This document shows, piece after piece, positions 1 through 9,116 of a stretch of DNA of 50,230 nt. Under the pieces are notes generated by a model. The model searched no databases and was not told the DNA's origin. It saw only the letters and a list, made by a program, of their open reading frames with translations. The stretch comes from Methylophilus sp. 13 (GTDB lineage: Bacteria > Pseudomonadota > Gammaproteobacteria > Burkholderiales > Methylophilaceae), in contig NZ_JADKYR010000009.1 of assembly GCF_015354335.1 (NCBI RefSeq), positions 1 to 50,230 on the forward strand, read 5' to 3'. Within the stretch, counting starts at the first letter, position 1; every line of letters starts with the position of its first letter. The translations under genes were made by a program, and so were the position numbers.

Positions 1-41
1 TTCCAAGGCATAGTGTTCTCCGCATTTATCCAATGCGAAAG

Positions 42-91
42 TGTCAACTATGTCCTCGTACACCTGTCAACCATGTCCCCGGTCTATACAG
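42..91 (+). mobile_element. IS481-like terminal repeat (solo end)
   Basis: Two near-identical direct units, TGTCAACTATGTCC (42-55) and TGTCAACCATGTCC (65-78), are followed by GGTCTATACAG (81-91). Tandem TGTCAAC-ATGTCC units of this sort are typical of IS481-family ends. A matching end lies in the opposite orientation at 50120-50169. No transposase gene follows, so this is a solo terminus or the edge of an element that lies outside the window. The family assignment is from memory of such ends. Confidence 0.5.
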
Positions 92-104
92 CTTGCACAA
101 AGAT

Positions 105-604
105 AAAGTAACCAAAAGAAAGTGCACCCTAGCTTCCGCTTATTCCCTGCGTTGCTCATCAAAATAAGCGCTCGCGGAACTCATCCTGGCGGCCTGCACA
201 AACCGCAGGCCACCGCGGGATTCGGACAGCCGCTCGCTTGATCTTATTTTGCCTGTGCTACTCGGCGCGGCAGATAGGGGCCCGAAAAACCAATGAACGC
301 CACCTTTTGCGAATTGAAGAAAAGAATAGTGTTTTTCAACGGTCCAACTTCAGGAGTGTGAGTTTGGCGAGATAAATCCCATCCCATCACGCTGAGTAGC
401 GGAAACGAAGTGGGAGGGTTCGGCCATCGGCTGTTTGAGTTCCGCGGTGGCTTGCGTTCTTTGCAAGCCGTTAGGGCGAGTTTCGATGGCCGCCCACTTT
501 GTTGAGCAACGCAAGGGAGCCGAAGGCCGTGATGGCTGGGTGCCCTCTTCTTTGGTTACTTTCTGTGGGGCAAGCAGCAGAAAGTAACTCGCCAAAAGGC
601 GAAA
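105..604. repeat. Intergenic repeat with diverged inverted arms
   Basis: This 500-base stretch has no convincing gene. An arm at about 105-182 (AAAGTAACCAAAAGAAAGTG, then GCGTTGCTCATCAAAATAAG) reappears, diverged and inverted, at about 478-564, where the reverse strand reads AAAGTAACCAAAGAAGAG and later GCGTTGCTCAACAAAG. A further AAAGTAACTCGCC-aaaa-GGCGA motif sits near 577-600 and recurs near 50086-50108. An 81-codon reverse ORF (350-595) lies wholly within the repeat and looks spurious: low complexity, no ribosome binding site, and it follows the repeat boundaries. Such repeats are common in betaproteobacterial genomes. Confidence 0.55.
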
Positions 605-634
605 TAAATCTGCCGTTAAAATTCGATATTTAAT

Positions 635-1126
635 TTAGTCATTTGCCACCCAGTCCCCACTCTTCCCACCATGTTTTTCCAGTACGCGAACACCTTGTAT
701 TGTCATACCTCTATCAATCGCCTTACACATGTCGTAAATCGTCAGCAGGCCAACCTGCACCGCGGTCAACGCTTCCATTTCGACGCCAGTTTGCCCGGTA
801 GTTTCACATTGCACGCGGCAGGTGATTGTTTGTTGTGCTTCATCCGCCATAAAACTGACATCTACACGGCTTAGGCTAAGCGGGTGGCAGAGCGGAATCA
901 GGTCGCTGGTTTTTTTGCTGGCCTGGATGGCGGCAATGCGGGCAATGCCGAGGACGTCGCCTTTTTTGGCGGTGCCTTGCAGGATGGTTTGCAGCGTGGC
1001 TGCCTGCATTTGAATCTGGCCTTCAGCGATGGCGATGCGTTTGGTGTGTGCTTTGTCACCGATATCGACCATATGGGCATGGCCTTGGGCGTTAAAGTGA
1101 GTGAGTCCGTTGTTGGCAGTTGACAT
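635..1126 (-). CDS. moaC: Cyclic pyranopterin monophosphate synthase MoaC
   Basis: MoaC converts the cyclic GTP intermediate made by MoaA into cyclic pyranopterin monophosphate in molybdenum cofactor synthesis. The 163-residue product matches the family's usual length of about 160. It shows the CHPL motif at residues 80-83, MEALTAV near 117-123 and YDMCK at 131-135, which carry the conserved active-site His, Asp and Lys. I start at ATG 1126 ([10 protein letters not shown]). An in-frame extension to 1234 adds 36 residues with no family resemblance. The gene is convergent with nothing and stands alone between repeat DNA and the divergent bepA. No other moa gene is in the window. Confidence 0.95.
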   Translation of the reverse strand: MSTANNGLTHFNAQGHAHMVDIGDKAHTKRIAIAEGQIQMQAATLQTILQGTAKKGDVLGIARIAAIQASKKTSDLIPLCHPLSLSRVDVSFMADEAQQTITCRVQCETTGQTGVEMEALTAVQVGLLTIYDMCKAIDRGMTIQGVRVLEKHGGKSGDWVAND

Positions 1127-1232
1127 AATTGGTCTTGAGCTCAGTTTGAGTGAAATCAGTGCGAGTGAAAAAGGATGAACTCGGGCAGTGAAGTCGTTAT
1201 CATAACAAGTTTGGGTCTTTAGCACAGGGCAC

Positions 1233-2813
1233 ATGCGTTTTAAACCACTTCACATGGTATTTCAATCTGGCAATCTGCGTACACGTTGTGCGCGGCTGTT
1301 GCGCGGGTTGTGTTTGTGCGCACTGTTCATTGTGCCCGAGACGTCCTTGTTGGCAAATAACGCGACTGGTATTTTTTCTGGCAAGCCTTATGAGCCAGGT
1401 GATCTGGATGTCACCCTGCCTGCCGATTCATCTAATCAGCTGCCTGAGTTGGGTGACGCCTCACAAACCGTATTGTCATTGCGCGATGAAGAAAAAATTG
1501 CGCACCAGATTTTAAAGCAAGTCGCTACCGATGAAGATGTGTTCGATGATGCTGAGGTAACGGATTACCTGCAGGCACTGGGGACGCGGCTGGGGGCGAG
1601 TAGCCCGGACCGCGCTCAAAAGTTTTATTTTTTTGTGGTACAGGACAAGTCGATTAACGCTTTTGCCATGCCGGGCGGGGTCATTGGCGTCCATACCGGT
1701 TTATTCATTGCGGCCAACAGTGAGTCTGAGTTGGCCAGTGTGCTGGGGCACGAAATCGGCCATGTCACGCAGCATCACCTGGCGCGTATGCTTGCCTCTC
1801 AAAAGTACGATATGTTCAAAAATATCGCTGCGACGGCCCTGGCATTGCTGGTGGCACGCTCTAACCCGCAAGTGGGCATGGGCGCGATGACTGCGGCCTC
1901 TGCTGCCGGGATACAAAAGCAGCTGGATTACACGCGTGAGCACGAGCGCGAAGCAGATCGGGTCGGCTTGACCATTTTGCAGGATGCAGGCTTTGATGTG
2001 CGCGCCATGCCGGCCTTTTTTACCACCATGCAGCGGGCGACGCGCTTTTCGGATGGCAATATGCCCAGCTATTTGCGTACCCACCCGCTGACCAGCGAGC
2101 GGATTGCCGATATAGGCAACCGTGTACAAAACCTGCCTTATAAGCAGGTGAATGAAAGTCTGCCCTTTTTTATGATGCGGGCAAAAATCCGGGCTTTTCA
2201 AGGCGCGCCCCAGCAAATGGTAGAAGAGTTTCAGAACAATATTAACGAGGGCCGCTACCAGAATGAGCTGGCTGAACACTATGGCCTGGCTTACGCCTGG
2301 CTGCGTGTCAATCAGCCGCAAAAAGCACAGGCCGAGGTCGACTGGCTGGTTAAGCATGGCCTTTCCAGCCCTTATCTGGTGACCCTGCAAGGCTTGACCC
2401 TGGCCAAGTCGGGGCAGGTGGCACAGGCGCAAAACCGTTTTGTTCAGGGCTTGCAGCAATATCCGCAACATCGTGCGCTGGCGCAAGGCGAGGCTGAGTT
2501 ATTGATCCGCAGCAATCAGTGGGCGCCGGCAGTCAGTTTTATCCAGAAACAGCTTGAGGCCTTCCCTGAGGACCCAAAACTGTATGACTGGCTGGCTGCC
2601 GCATATCAGGGCCAGGACAAACAGATGTTGCGGCATCAGGCGCTAGGGGAGTCTTATGTGCGCAAGTATGATTTGCCGCGGGCGATTGAGCAGTTTGAAA
2701 TTGCCAGCAAGGCCAAGGATGGCGATTTTTACCTGCAATCCAAAGTCGAGGCCAGATTGAAAGCGCTCAGGGTGCAGCTCAAGCTGGAACAAGGGGATGA
2801 CAAAAATGGATAG
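1233..2813 (+). CDS. bepA: M48 family metalloprotease with TPR domain, BepA-like
   Basis: This is a periplasmic zinc protease and chaperone that supervises outer-membrane beta-barrel assembly (LptD, BamA). The 526 residues begin with a hydrophobic signal region (about 20-42). An M48 peptidase domain follows, with HEIGH at 173-177 and the third zinc ligand Glu240 in READRVG. The C-terminal half is rich in TPR-like helices (about 300-510). E. coli BepA is about 487 residues. ATG 1233 has a weak AGGGC upstream, and ATG 1254 is an alternative that would also keep the signal peptide. The next gene starts 9 bases after the stop, so bepA and the SoxYZ-like gene are probably cotranscribed. Confidence 0.9.
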   Translation: MRFKPLHMVFQSGNLRTRCARLLRGLCLCALFIVPETSLLANNATGIFSGKPYEPGDLDVTLPADSSNQLPELGDASQTVLSLRDEEKIAHQILKQVATDEDVFDDAEVTDYLQALGTRLGASSPDRAQKFYFFVVQDKSINAFAMPGGVIGVHTGLFIAANSESELASVLGHEIGHVTQHHLARMLASQKYDMFKNIAATALALLVARSNPQVGMGAMTAASAAGIQKQLDYTREHEREADRVGLTILQDAGFDVRAMPAFFTTMQRATRFSDGNMPSYLRTHPLTSERIADIGNRVQNLPYKQVNESLPFFMMRAKIRAFQGAPQQMVEEFQNNINEGRYQNELAEHYGLAYAWLRVNQPQKAQAEVDWLVKHGLSSPYLVTLQGLTLAKSGQVAQAQNRFVQGLQQYPQHRALAQGEAELLIRSNQWAPAVSFIQKQLEAFPEDPKLYDWLAAAYQGQDKQMLRHQALGESYVRKYDLPRAIEQFEIASKAKDGDFYLQSKVEARLKALRVQLKLEQGDDKNG

Positions 2814-2822
2814 GAGGGCAGG

Positions 2823-3629
2823 ATGGACAGACGTCGCTGGTTAAAAAACAGTGTGCTGCTGGCAGCGCTACCATTGTGGATCATCGCCCGCAAAGTGCAA
2901 GCGGCCACCTGGTTTGCTTCTGCCTTTGAGGCCAAGCAAACGGCACAAGTGTTGGCTGCGCTCAAAGCCACCGCGGTGCCTGTCGCCAGTGATCTCAGTA
3001 TTGACGCACCGCAAAAAGCTGAAAACGGCGCCGTGGTGCAAATTGAGCTGAGCAGCACGCAGGCGGCGGGCAAACTGCGTAGTTTGCGCTTGCTGGCAGA
3101 TGCCAATCCCACTCCCTTGATTGCGAGTTTTGAGTTAGGCAAGCAGGTATTGCCGAGGCTGGTGACACGCGTCAAGCTCGCGCAATCGGGGGAGGTGATC
3201 GCGTTGGCAGAACAGGGGAGTGGCCAGTTTGTGCAGCAGCGGCGTCAGGTGATCGTGCTCGAAGATGGTTGTGCCAGCAGCGAACGTGAAGAGCCGTTTG
3301 CCAGTAGCATGAAAATGCGAGCCCGCATGCTGGAGAGCAGCCCGCTGGGGAACCATGTCACTGAACTTAAAATCATTATTGTGCATCCCATGCGTACGGG
3401 TCGTAGCAAAAATGAAGATGGCCAGTTAATGCCCGCGCACTTTATGCAACTGATGCAAGTGGTGATGAATGGGCAGGTGATTGTAGATGCCCAGACGGGC
3501 ACCGCGATTGCACGCAATCCCTATTTCACCTTTTATATACAGGATGCCAAGGTCGGCGATGTGATTACGGTAAACTGGCAGGATAACCGTGGCCTTGAAG
3601 GGCATGGACAAGTTACGGTGGCTGTATAG
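2823..3629 (+). CDS. Quinoprotein dehydrogenase-associated SoxYZ-like carrier (copy 1)
   Basis: This is a fused SoxY-SoxZ-like periplasmic protein of 268 residues. SoxYZ carries sulfur intermediates on a swinging-arm cysteine. The fused relatives occur with PQQ methanol-type dehydrogenases, and their exact role is unknown. The N terminus, RRRWLK at residues 3-8 followed by a hydrophobic run, looks like a Tat signal. The SoxY-like part covers about 35-150 and the SoxZ-like part about 160-268. At the junction, where the family has GGCGG, this copy has EDGCASS with Cys150. The cysteine is kept but the glycine arm is lost. A second copy at 31002-31790 has the canonical arm. It follows bepA by 9 bases. 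Confidence 0.82.
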   Translation: MDRRRWLKNSVLLAALPLWIIARKVQAATWFASAFEAKQTAQVLAALKATAVPVASDLSIDAPQKAENGAVVQIELSSTQAAGKLRSLRLLADANPTPLIASFELGKQVLPRLVTRVKLAQSGEVIALAEQGSGQFVQQRRQVIVLEDGCASSEREEPFASSMKMRARMLESSPLGNHVTELKIIIVHPMRTGRSKNEDGQLMPAHFMQLMQVVMNGQVIVDAQTGTAIARNPYFTFYIQDAKVGDVITVNWQDNRGLEGHGQVTVAV

Positions 3630-3646
3630 TTTGATAAAAATAATTT

Positions 3647-3699
3647 ATTGATAAAATTAAAATAATCAATTTTACATATTGAATGTGTGTGTCTACAAT
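3647..3699 (+). promoter_or_regulatory. ahpC promoter with OxyR-like inverted repeat
   Basis: TTTACA (3671-3676) and TACAAT (3694-3699) are separated by 17 bases and form a good sigma-70 promoter. An inverted repeat, ATTGAT-N12-ATCAAT (3647-3670), directly abuts the -35 box. That is where OxyR-type LysR activators bind on ahpC promoters. The arms fit the loose T-N11-A LysR pattern, but the match to the OxyR consensus is only partial. The predicted 5' leader is about 75 bases. Confidence 0.6.
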
Positions 3700-3782
3700 G
3701 CACTCATTCGCTGTTGAAATGCAGCAATATTTAATGAAGTCTGTTTAATTAACCCACGTTCTAAATCATAAAGGAGAACTAC

Positions 3783-4346
3783 ATGTCATTGATTAACACA
3801 CAAGTACAACCATTCAAGGCGCAAGCTTTTCACAACGGTAAATTTATCGAAGTGACTGACGAGTCTTTGAAAGGCAAATGGTCTGTGTTGATTTTCATGC
3901 CAGCAGCGTTCACTTTCAACTGCCCAACCGAAGTTGAAGATGCAGCTGACAATTATGCGGAATTCCAGAAGGCTGGTGCTGAAGTGTACATCGTGACCAC
4001 CGATACCCACTTCTCCCACAAGGTTTGGCACGAGACTTCACCAGCAGTAGGCAAGGCGAAATTCCCATTGGTTGGCGATCCAACTCACCAATTAACCCGT
4101 GCATTTGACGTGCATATTGATGAAGAAGGTTTGGCATTGCGTGGTACCTTCGTGATCAACCCAGACGGCGTGATCAAGACTGTTGAAGTACACAGCAACG
4201 AAATTGCCCGTGATGTGAAAGAAACCTTGCGTAAATTGAAGGCTGCACAATATACGGCTGCTAACCCAGGCCAGGTGTGCCCAGCCAAGTGGAACGAAGG
4301 TGCAAAAACCTTGACGCCATCTTTGGACTTGGTAGGCAAGATCTAA
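3783..4346 (+). CDS. ahpC: Alkyl hydroperoxide reductase AhpC (2-Cys peroxiredoxin)
   Basis: AhpC reduces H2O2 and organic hydroperoxides in the cytoplasm and is recycled by AhpF. The 187 residues equal the E. coli length. The peroxidatic Cys47 lies in FTFNCPTE and the resolving Cys166 in GQVCPAKW. A strong AAGGAG lies 7 bases before ATG 3783. Codon choice is more biased than in its neighbours, as expected for an abundant protein. It is followed by two hairpins and then ahpF, the usual gene pair. Confidence 0.98.
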   Translation: MSLINTQVQPFKAQAFHNGKFIEVTDESLKGKWSVLIFMPAAFTFNCPTEVEDAADNYAEFQKAGAEVYIVTTDTHFSHKVWHETSPAVGKAKFPLVGDPTHQLTRAFDVHIDEEGLALRGTFVINPDGVIKTVEVHSNEIARDVKETLRKLKAAQYTAANPGQVCPAKWNEGAKTLTPSLDLVGKI

Positions 4347-4370
4347 TCTCGTTGAGATTGGTATGAGCAA

Positions 4371-4440
4371 CGCCCTGCGCCAGCAGGGCGCTCAGGAAAA
4401 GTCACTGAGTGGATGTGTTGTCACTGTGGTTTTTCCTGAG
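4371..4440 (+). terminator. Two consecutive hairpins between ahpC and ahpF
   Basis: Hairpin 1 is a perfect 8-bp stem, CGCCCTGC (4371-4378) with GCAGGGCG (4383-4390), and a 4-base loop. Hairpin 2 follows at once: CTCAGGAAAA (4391-4400) pairs perfectly with TTTTCCTGAG (4431-4440) across a 30-base loop. There is no U-run after hairpin 1. The likely role is partial termination or 3'-end stabilisation that makes ahpC mRNA more abundant than ahpF mRNA. Confidence 0.55.
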
Positions 4441-4535
4441 CGAGTTTCCCCCAACCATTTTTGATTGCCATGCATGATGGCCACGGTTTCTTGTTGCCTG
4501 AAGAAATGCACCAGCCGTGATTTTGGAGAATGAAT

Positions 4536-6101
4536 ATGTTAGATGACACCTTAAAAACCCAACTGCAGACTTACCTTGGCATGTTGCGCCAACCTATCCG
4601 TTTGATTGCTTCGCTGGATAGCAGCGAGCGTGCGGCAGAAATGCGTGAACTATTGCAAGAAATTGCCGCGCTGTCCGACAAGGTCAGCCTGGACGAGACT
4701 GGCGATGATGCACGCAAACCGTCATTCGTGATTGCCAAAGAAGGCGAAACCCATGGTGTGCGTTTCGCGGCGATTCCGTTAGGCCATGAGTTCACCTCAT
4801 TGGTACTGGCGTTGTTGTGGACCGGCGGCCATCCACCAAAAGTGGAGCAGGATGTGCTTGACCAGATTAAGGCGCTGGATAGCGATTTGAATTTTGAAGT
4901 CTATATGAGCTTGTCTTGCCATAACTGCCCGGATGTCGTGCAGGCGACCACACTGATGACTGTGTTCAACCCACGCATCAAGACCACCGTGATTGACGGC
5001 GCGCTGTTTCAGGACGAAGTCAACGAGCGCAACATCATGGCGGTACCCGCCACTTTCCTCAATGGCGAGATGTTTGCCTCAGGCCGTATGCTGGTCGAAG
5101 AAATTCTGGCCAAGGTGGATACGGGCGTTGTTGCCAGAGAGGCCGAAAAGCTCAACGCTAAAGAAGCGTTTGATGTCCTGGTGGTTGGCGGTGGCCCGGC
5201 GGGTGCTTCAGCAGCAATTTATGCAGCCCGTAAAGGCATACGCACCGGCATCGTCGCTGAGCGCTTTGGTGGCCAGGTTAACGACACCCTGGCGATTGAA
5301 AACTTTATTTCAGTCAAAGAGACCGAGGGCCCTAAACTGGTCGCGGCGCTTGAAGAGCACGTGAAAACCTACGACGTGGATATCATGCCATTGCAACGTG
5401 CAGTTGGATTGGCCGAGCCTAGCAAAACCGACAGCAAACATGCTGGCTTGATTGAAGTGAAGCTAGAAAGCGGGGCGATTTTGCGCAGCAAGTCCGTGAT
5501 TTTGGCCACCGGTGCACGCTGGAGAAATCTGAATGTGCCTGGCGAAGAAGCCTATAAAAATAAAGGCGTGGCCTACTGCCCACACTGCGATGGCCCGTTG
5601 TTTAAAGGCAAGCATGTCGCAGTGATTGGTGGTGGTAACTCCGGTGTGGAAGCCGCAATTGACCTTGCTGGTGTGGTTGGTCATGTCACCTTGCTGCAGT
5701 TTGATACTGAGCTGAAGGCAGATGCGGTATTGCAACGCAAACTGCGCTCACTTGAAAACGTGACGATTTTAACCAGCGCGCAGACCACTGAAATCACGGG
5801 GGATGGGACACGCGTCAATGGCTTGACATACACGGACCGCGTCTCTGGCGAGAGCAAGCATATCGCACTGGAAGGCGTGTTTATCCAGATCGGCCTAGTT
5901 CCCAACAGTGACTGGCTGAAAGGCACCCTGGACCTGAGCAAATATGGTGAAATTGAAATTAACCACCACAATGCCACTTCGTTGCCAGGCGTGTTTGCGG
6001 CCGGGGATGTCACAACGATTCCCTACAAGCAGATCATCATTGCCATGGGGGAAGGCTCGAATGCGGCACTGGGGGCATTTGATTACCTGATTCGTCAGTA
6101 A
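4536..6101 (+). CDS. ahpF: Alkyl hydroperoxide reductase subunit F (AhpF)
   Basis: AhpF is a flavoprotein disulfide reductase that passes electrons from NADH to AhpC. The product has 521 residues, identical in length to E. coli AhpF. The N-terminal double thioredoxin fold carries SCHNC (Cys128, Cys131). The FAD site has GGGPAG near 217, the second redox pair is CPHC (Cys348, Cys351), and the NAD site has GGGNSG near 365. I chose ATG 4536 because GGAG (4525-4528) sits 7 bases before it. The in-frame ATG at 4530 would be 1 base from that site. It ends just before a strong terminator. Confidence 0.97.
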   Translation: MLDDTLKTQLQTYLGMLRQPIRLIASLDSSERAAEMRELLQEIAALSDKVSLDETGDDARKPSFVIAKEGETHGVRFAAIPLGHEFTSLVLALLWTGGHPPKVEQDVLDQIKALDSDLNFEVYMSLSCHNCPDVVQATTLMTVFNPRIKTTVIDGALFQDEVNERNIMAVPATFLNGEMFASGRMLVEEILAKVDTGVVAREAEKLNAKEAFDVLVVGGGPAGASAAIYAARKGIRTGIVAERFGGQVNDTLAIENFISVKETEGPKLVAALEEHVKTYDVDIMPLQRAVGLAEPSKTDSKHAGLIEVKLESGAILRSKSVILATGARWRNLNVPGEEAYKNKGVAYCPHCDGPLFKGKHVAVIGGGNSGVEAAIDLAGVVGHVTLLQFDTELKADAVLQRKLRSLENVTILTSAQTTEITGDGTRVNGLTYTDRVSGESKHIALEGVFIQIGLVPNSDWLKGTLDLSKYGEIEINHHNATSLPGVFAAGDVTTIPYKQIIIAMGEGSNAALGAFDYLIRQ

Positions 6102-6114
6102 TTGTGTTGGCAAT

Positions 6115-6142
6115 AAAAAAACCTGCCTCGGCAGGTTTTTTT
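6115..6142. terminator. Terminator after ahpF (bidirectional)
   Basis: Seven A residues and CCTGC pair with GCAGG and seven T residues around a 4-base loop. The A/T flanks are symmetrical, so the hairpin can end both ahpF and the convergent FAD-protein gene. Confidence 0.9.
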
Positions 6143-6166
6143 ATGTGGTCTATTTTGAAAAACTGA

Positions 6167-7798
6167 TCAGGAAGTTAGCGACAGTGAAACGGCTTCTGCC
6201 ACCTTAATCCCATCTACCGCGGCTGACAGAATGCCGCCTGCGTAGCCTGCGCCTTCACCACAGGGAAACAAGCCTTTGGTGTTGATGCTTTGCAAGGTAT
6301 CGTCGTTGCGTTTGATGCGGATCGGGCTGGAGGTGCGGGTTTCCACGCCAGTGAGGACGCCATCGGCCAGGTCAAATCCGGAAACTTGTTTGGCAAAAGC
6401 CGGGATCGCTTCACGCATGGCGCTAATCGCGAATTCAGGCAATGCCGTATCCAGGTTGGTCAAGTGCACACCGGGCGTGTAAGACGGCGTCACTTCACCA
6501 AATTGGGTCGAAGGGCGGTTAGCTAAAAAGTCGCCTATCAGTTGGCCGGGGGCTGAGTAATTACTGCCGCCGAGCACGTAGGCCTGGCTTTCAAGCTGGC
6601 GCTGGAATTCGACCCCGGCCAGCGGATGGCCGGGATAATCCACTTCCGGCGTGATGCCAACCACAATGCCGGCATTGGCGTTACGCTCGTTGCGGCTATA
6701 TTGGCTCATGCCATTGGTCACCACGCGGTTGGGTTCTGAGGTGGCGGCAACGACCGTGCCGCCCGGACACATGCAAAAACTATACACACTACGGCCATTT
6801 TGCGCGTGATGCACCAGCCGGTAATCAGCTGCACCCAGTTTTTTAAGGATATCGTCGCTATAGCTTTTGCCATAGCGTGCGCGATCTATCAGGCTTTGTG
6901 GATGTTCAATGCGGAAGCCAATCGAGAACGGCTTGGCTTCAACATAAATGCCTCGCTCATACACCATCTCAAACGTATCCCGTGCGCTGTGACCGACGGC
7001 GAGCACTAGATGATTGGTCGGGATAAACTCACCGCTATGCAGAGTGACGCCCTGTACCTGCTCGTTCTCAATCGCAATATCGGTCACTCGGCTTTCAAAG
7101 CGGATCTCGCCGCCCAGGCTAATAATGGTATTGCGCATTTCTTCAACCATGCCGACCAGACGGAACGTTCCGATGTGCGGATGGCTGACGTAAAGAATTT
7201 CTTCTGGCGCCCCGGCCTTGACGAACTCCTGCAAGACCTTGCGGCCGTAATGTTTGGGATCCTTGATCTGGCTGTAGAGTTTGCCATCCGAGAACGTGCC
7301 CGCTCCGCCTTCACCAAACTGCACGTTGGATTCAGGGTTTAATGTGCGTTTGCGCCAGAGTCCCCAGGTGTCTTGGGTCCGCTTGCGCACTTCTTTGCCG
7401 CGTTCGAGCACAATCGGATTGAAGCCGGCTTGCGCGAGAATCAGCGCGGCAAAAATCCCGGCTGGGCCAAATCCCACCACAACAGGCCTGTGTGTCTTGG
7501 TCTGATTAGATTGTGCGACAAAGTGGTAGCTGGTATCCGGCGCCGGTTTGATGTGCGGGTCTTTTTTAAACCGTGCCAGTATTTTGGCTTCGTTTTTGAC
7601 CTCGACATCCAGATTGTACACATACAATATGGCATGTGACTTGCGCGCATCCACGCCGCGCTTAAAGATCTCAAAGCGGAGCAGTTCGCTTTCGGGGATT
7701 TCAAGACGTCTGAGCAGCGCCGCCTTGATTTGGTCATCCTGGTGTTTGAGCGTATCTGCAAGCTCAATCGGTAGTTTGATTTCTGTGATTCTGAGCAT
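6167..7798 (-). CDS. FAD-dependent oxidoreductase of unknown substrate
   Basis: This 543-residue flavoprotein belongs to the group annotated as FAD-dependent dehydrogenase or uncharacterised NAD(FAD)-utilising protein, widespread in bacteria and without an assigned substrate. It has a small alpha/beta N-terminal domain (about 1-95), then VVVGFGPAG (FAD Rossmann motif, near 106-114) and GEGAGYAGG near the C terminus. The latter is the second FAD-contacting motif. I start at ATG 7798, where the relatives' typical N terminus (LRITEIKLP) begins. An in-frame TTG at 7822 is possible but has no ribosome binding site. It is convergent with ahpF and divergent from the cyclase gene. Confidence 0.85.
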   Translation of the reverse strand: MLRITEIKLPIELADTLKHQDDQIKAALLRRLEIPESELLRFEIFKRGVDARKSHAILYVYNLDVEVKNEAKILARFKKDPHIKPAPDTSYHFVAQSNQTKTHRPVVVGFGPAGIFAALILAQAGFNPIVLERGKEVRKRTQDTWGLWRKRTLNPESNVQFGEGGAGTFSDGKLYSQIKDPKHYGRKVLQEFVKAGAPEEILYVSHPHIGTFRLVGMVEEMRNTIISLGGEIRFESRVTDIAIENEQVQGVTLHSGEFIPTNHLVLAVGHSARDTFEMVYERGIYVEAKPFSIGFRIEHPQSLIDRARYGKSYSDDILKKLGAADYRLVHHAQNGRSVYSFCMCPGGTVVAATSEPNRVVTNGMSQYSRNERNANAGIVVGITPEVDYPGHPLAGVEFQRQLESQAYVLGGSNYSAPGQLIGDFLANRPSTQFGEVTPSYTPGVHLTNLDTALPEFAISAMREAIPAFAKQVSGFDLADGVLTGVETRTSSPIRIKRNDDTLQSINTKGLFPCGEGAGYAGGILSAAVDGIKVAEAVSLSLTS

Positions 7799-7916
7799 AA
7801 TGGGATAGTGGTTATCTATCAAAAGGCTATTTTATTATACTTGACAAGGCTTTATCATGATTTAGTTGGAAATTTTCCCTAAAAAACATGTGAGATTGTG
7901 ACGATATAAAGTTTGT

Positions 7917-9077
7917 ATGTTTAACTACAAGCGACGAATACTTATCCCACTAATCATTGCGGCTGCATTATTATGCATCTCAATGGCGGGGTTGTTTGTT
8001 GCCATGTATCAGCTCGTTGATTACTCAGAGCAAAAAGATCTGGTAGACAGGCAGCGCTACCAGGTGGTGACCTTGGGCAAGGCGATCACCAATGCCGAAA
8101 GTGGGCAGCGCGGTTATTTGCTCACTGGGCACACCTTGTTTTTGGATGCGCTGGAACAAGGACGTGATGAAGCCTCTAAAGTCATCGCACAGCTAGAAAA
8201 TAGTTTGGCAATAGACTGTGCTGCGCGTCCCTTGTTAAACAAAATCAAACAGTTGGTGCAACAAAAATTTAATGTCATGGATAAAAGCGTGCAGGTACAG
8301 ATGCATGCCGGTGAATATGCGCCACATCTTTCATTAAGCAGAGATCGCGGGCGTGAATTGATGAAGTTGATTGATGGGCATATGGCGCAGATTGACGAGC
8401 AACTGGTATTACAGCGTCAAGGCTTTGAGCAAGCGATCCGCAATCGCATCCTGGCTTCAGTCACGGTGGCGATTCTATTGAGTATTGTCATTATTAGCGT
8501 CTTGGTCTTTTCTTACCGCAGTACCACCCTTTTGCTGGAACAGGTCATGGAAAATCAGGCCGTAGCTAAGCAGCTTAGCCATCAGGCTGATCACGATTTG
8601 CTCACCAGCCTGCCAAACCGCCGCAGTGTGAATGTCTATCTGGAAAGCACTTACGAAATGGCCAGGATAGGCTCCAAGCAGTTTGCTGTCTTTTTTATGG
8701 ATCTGGACGGGTTTAAACGGGTGAACGATGCCTATGGGCATGATGTGGGCGATGCCTTGCTGATTGAAGTGGCAAATATGTTTAAAAGAGTGCTGAGACA
8801 GTCTGACTTTCTGGCCCGTCAGGGCGGAGATGAGTTTGTATTGGTGGTGAGCAACTACTTACATCGGCTGGAGTTGACGCAGCTCGCGCAGCGCTTGATT
8901 TATTTGTTTGCGCAACCCGTGGTTGTGCGCGGGATTCCGTTGGAAATCGGGGTGAGTATCGGCATTGCCGAATACCCGCATCATGGCAAAAACGTGAAGC
9001 AGTTGTTGCATGTGGCAGATAAAGCCATGTACGACTCCAAGAAAAATGGCAAGAATCGTTTCAGTTTTGGCGAGTAG
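7917..9077 (+). CDS. Membrane diguanylate cyclase with CHASE3-type sensor
   Basis: The protein makes cyclic di-GMP from GTP. Its 386 residues carry a membrane segment at about 9-31, a periplasmic helical sensor with ESGQRGYLLTG (61-71, the CHASE3 signature), a second membrane segment at about 178-199, and a GGDEF domain. The active site is intact (GGDEF at 303-307). An inhibitory-site RxxD (RQSD, 294-297) sits five residues before it, so product feedback is expected. There is no EAL domain. It stands alone, transcribed away from the FAD-protein gene, with an AT-rich 94-base leader region. Confidence 0.93.
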   Translation: MFNYKRRILIPLIIAAALLCISMAGLFVAMYQLVDYSEQKDLVDRQRYQVVTLGKAITNAESGQRGYLLTGHTLFLDALEQGRDEASKVIAQLENSLAIDCAARPLLNKIKQLVQQKFNVMDKSVQVQMHAGEYAPHLSLSRDRGRELMKLIDGHMAQIDEQLVLQRQGFEQAIRNRILASVTVAILLSIVIISVLVFSYRSTTLLLEQVMENQAVAKQLSHQADHDLLTSLPNRRSVNVYLESTYEMARIGSKQFAVFFMDLDGFKRVNDAYGHDVGDALLIEVANMFKRVLRQSDFLARQGGDEFVLVVSNYLHRLELTQLAQRLIYLFAQPVVVRGIPLEIGVSIGIAEYPHHGKNVKQLLHVADKAMYDSKKNGKNRFSFGE

Positions 9078-9116
9078 GCCGATGGCTGAATGAGGGAGCG
9101 CTCGTCGTGTGTTTGA

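Noticed and set aside
350-595. 81-codon reverse ORF in the left repeat
   Set aside because: It is wholly inside a dispersed repeat, has no ribosome binding site and shows no domain.
1701-2486. 261-codon reverse ORF inside bepA
   Set aside because: It is a shadow of bepA codons; the forward frame has HEIGH and TPR features.
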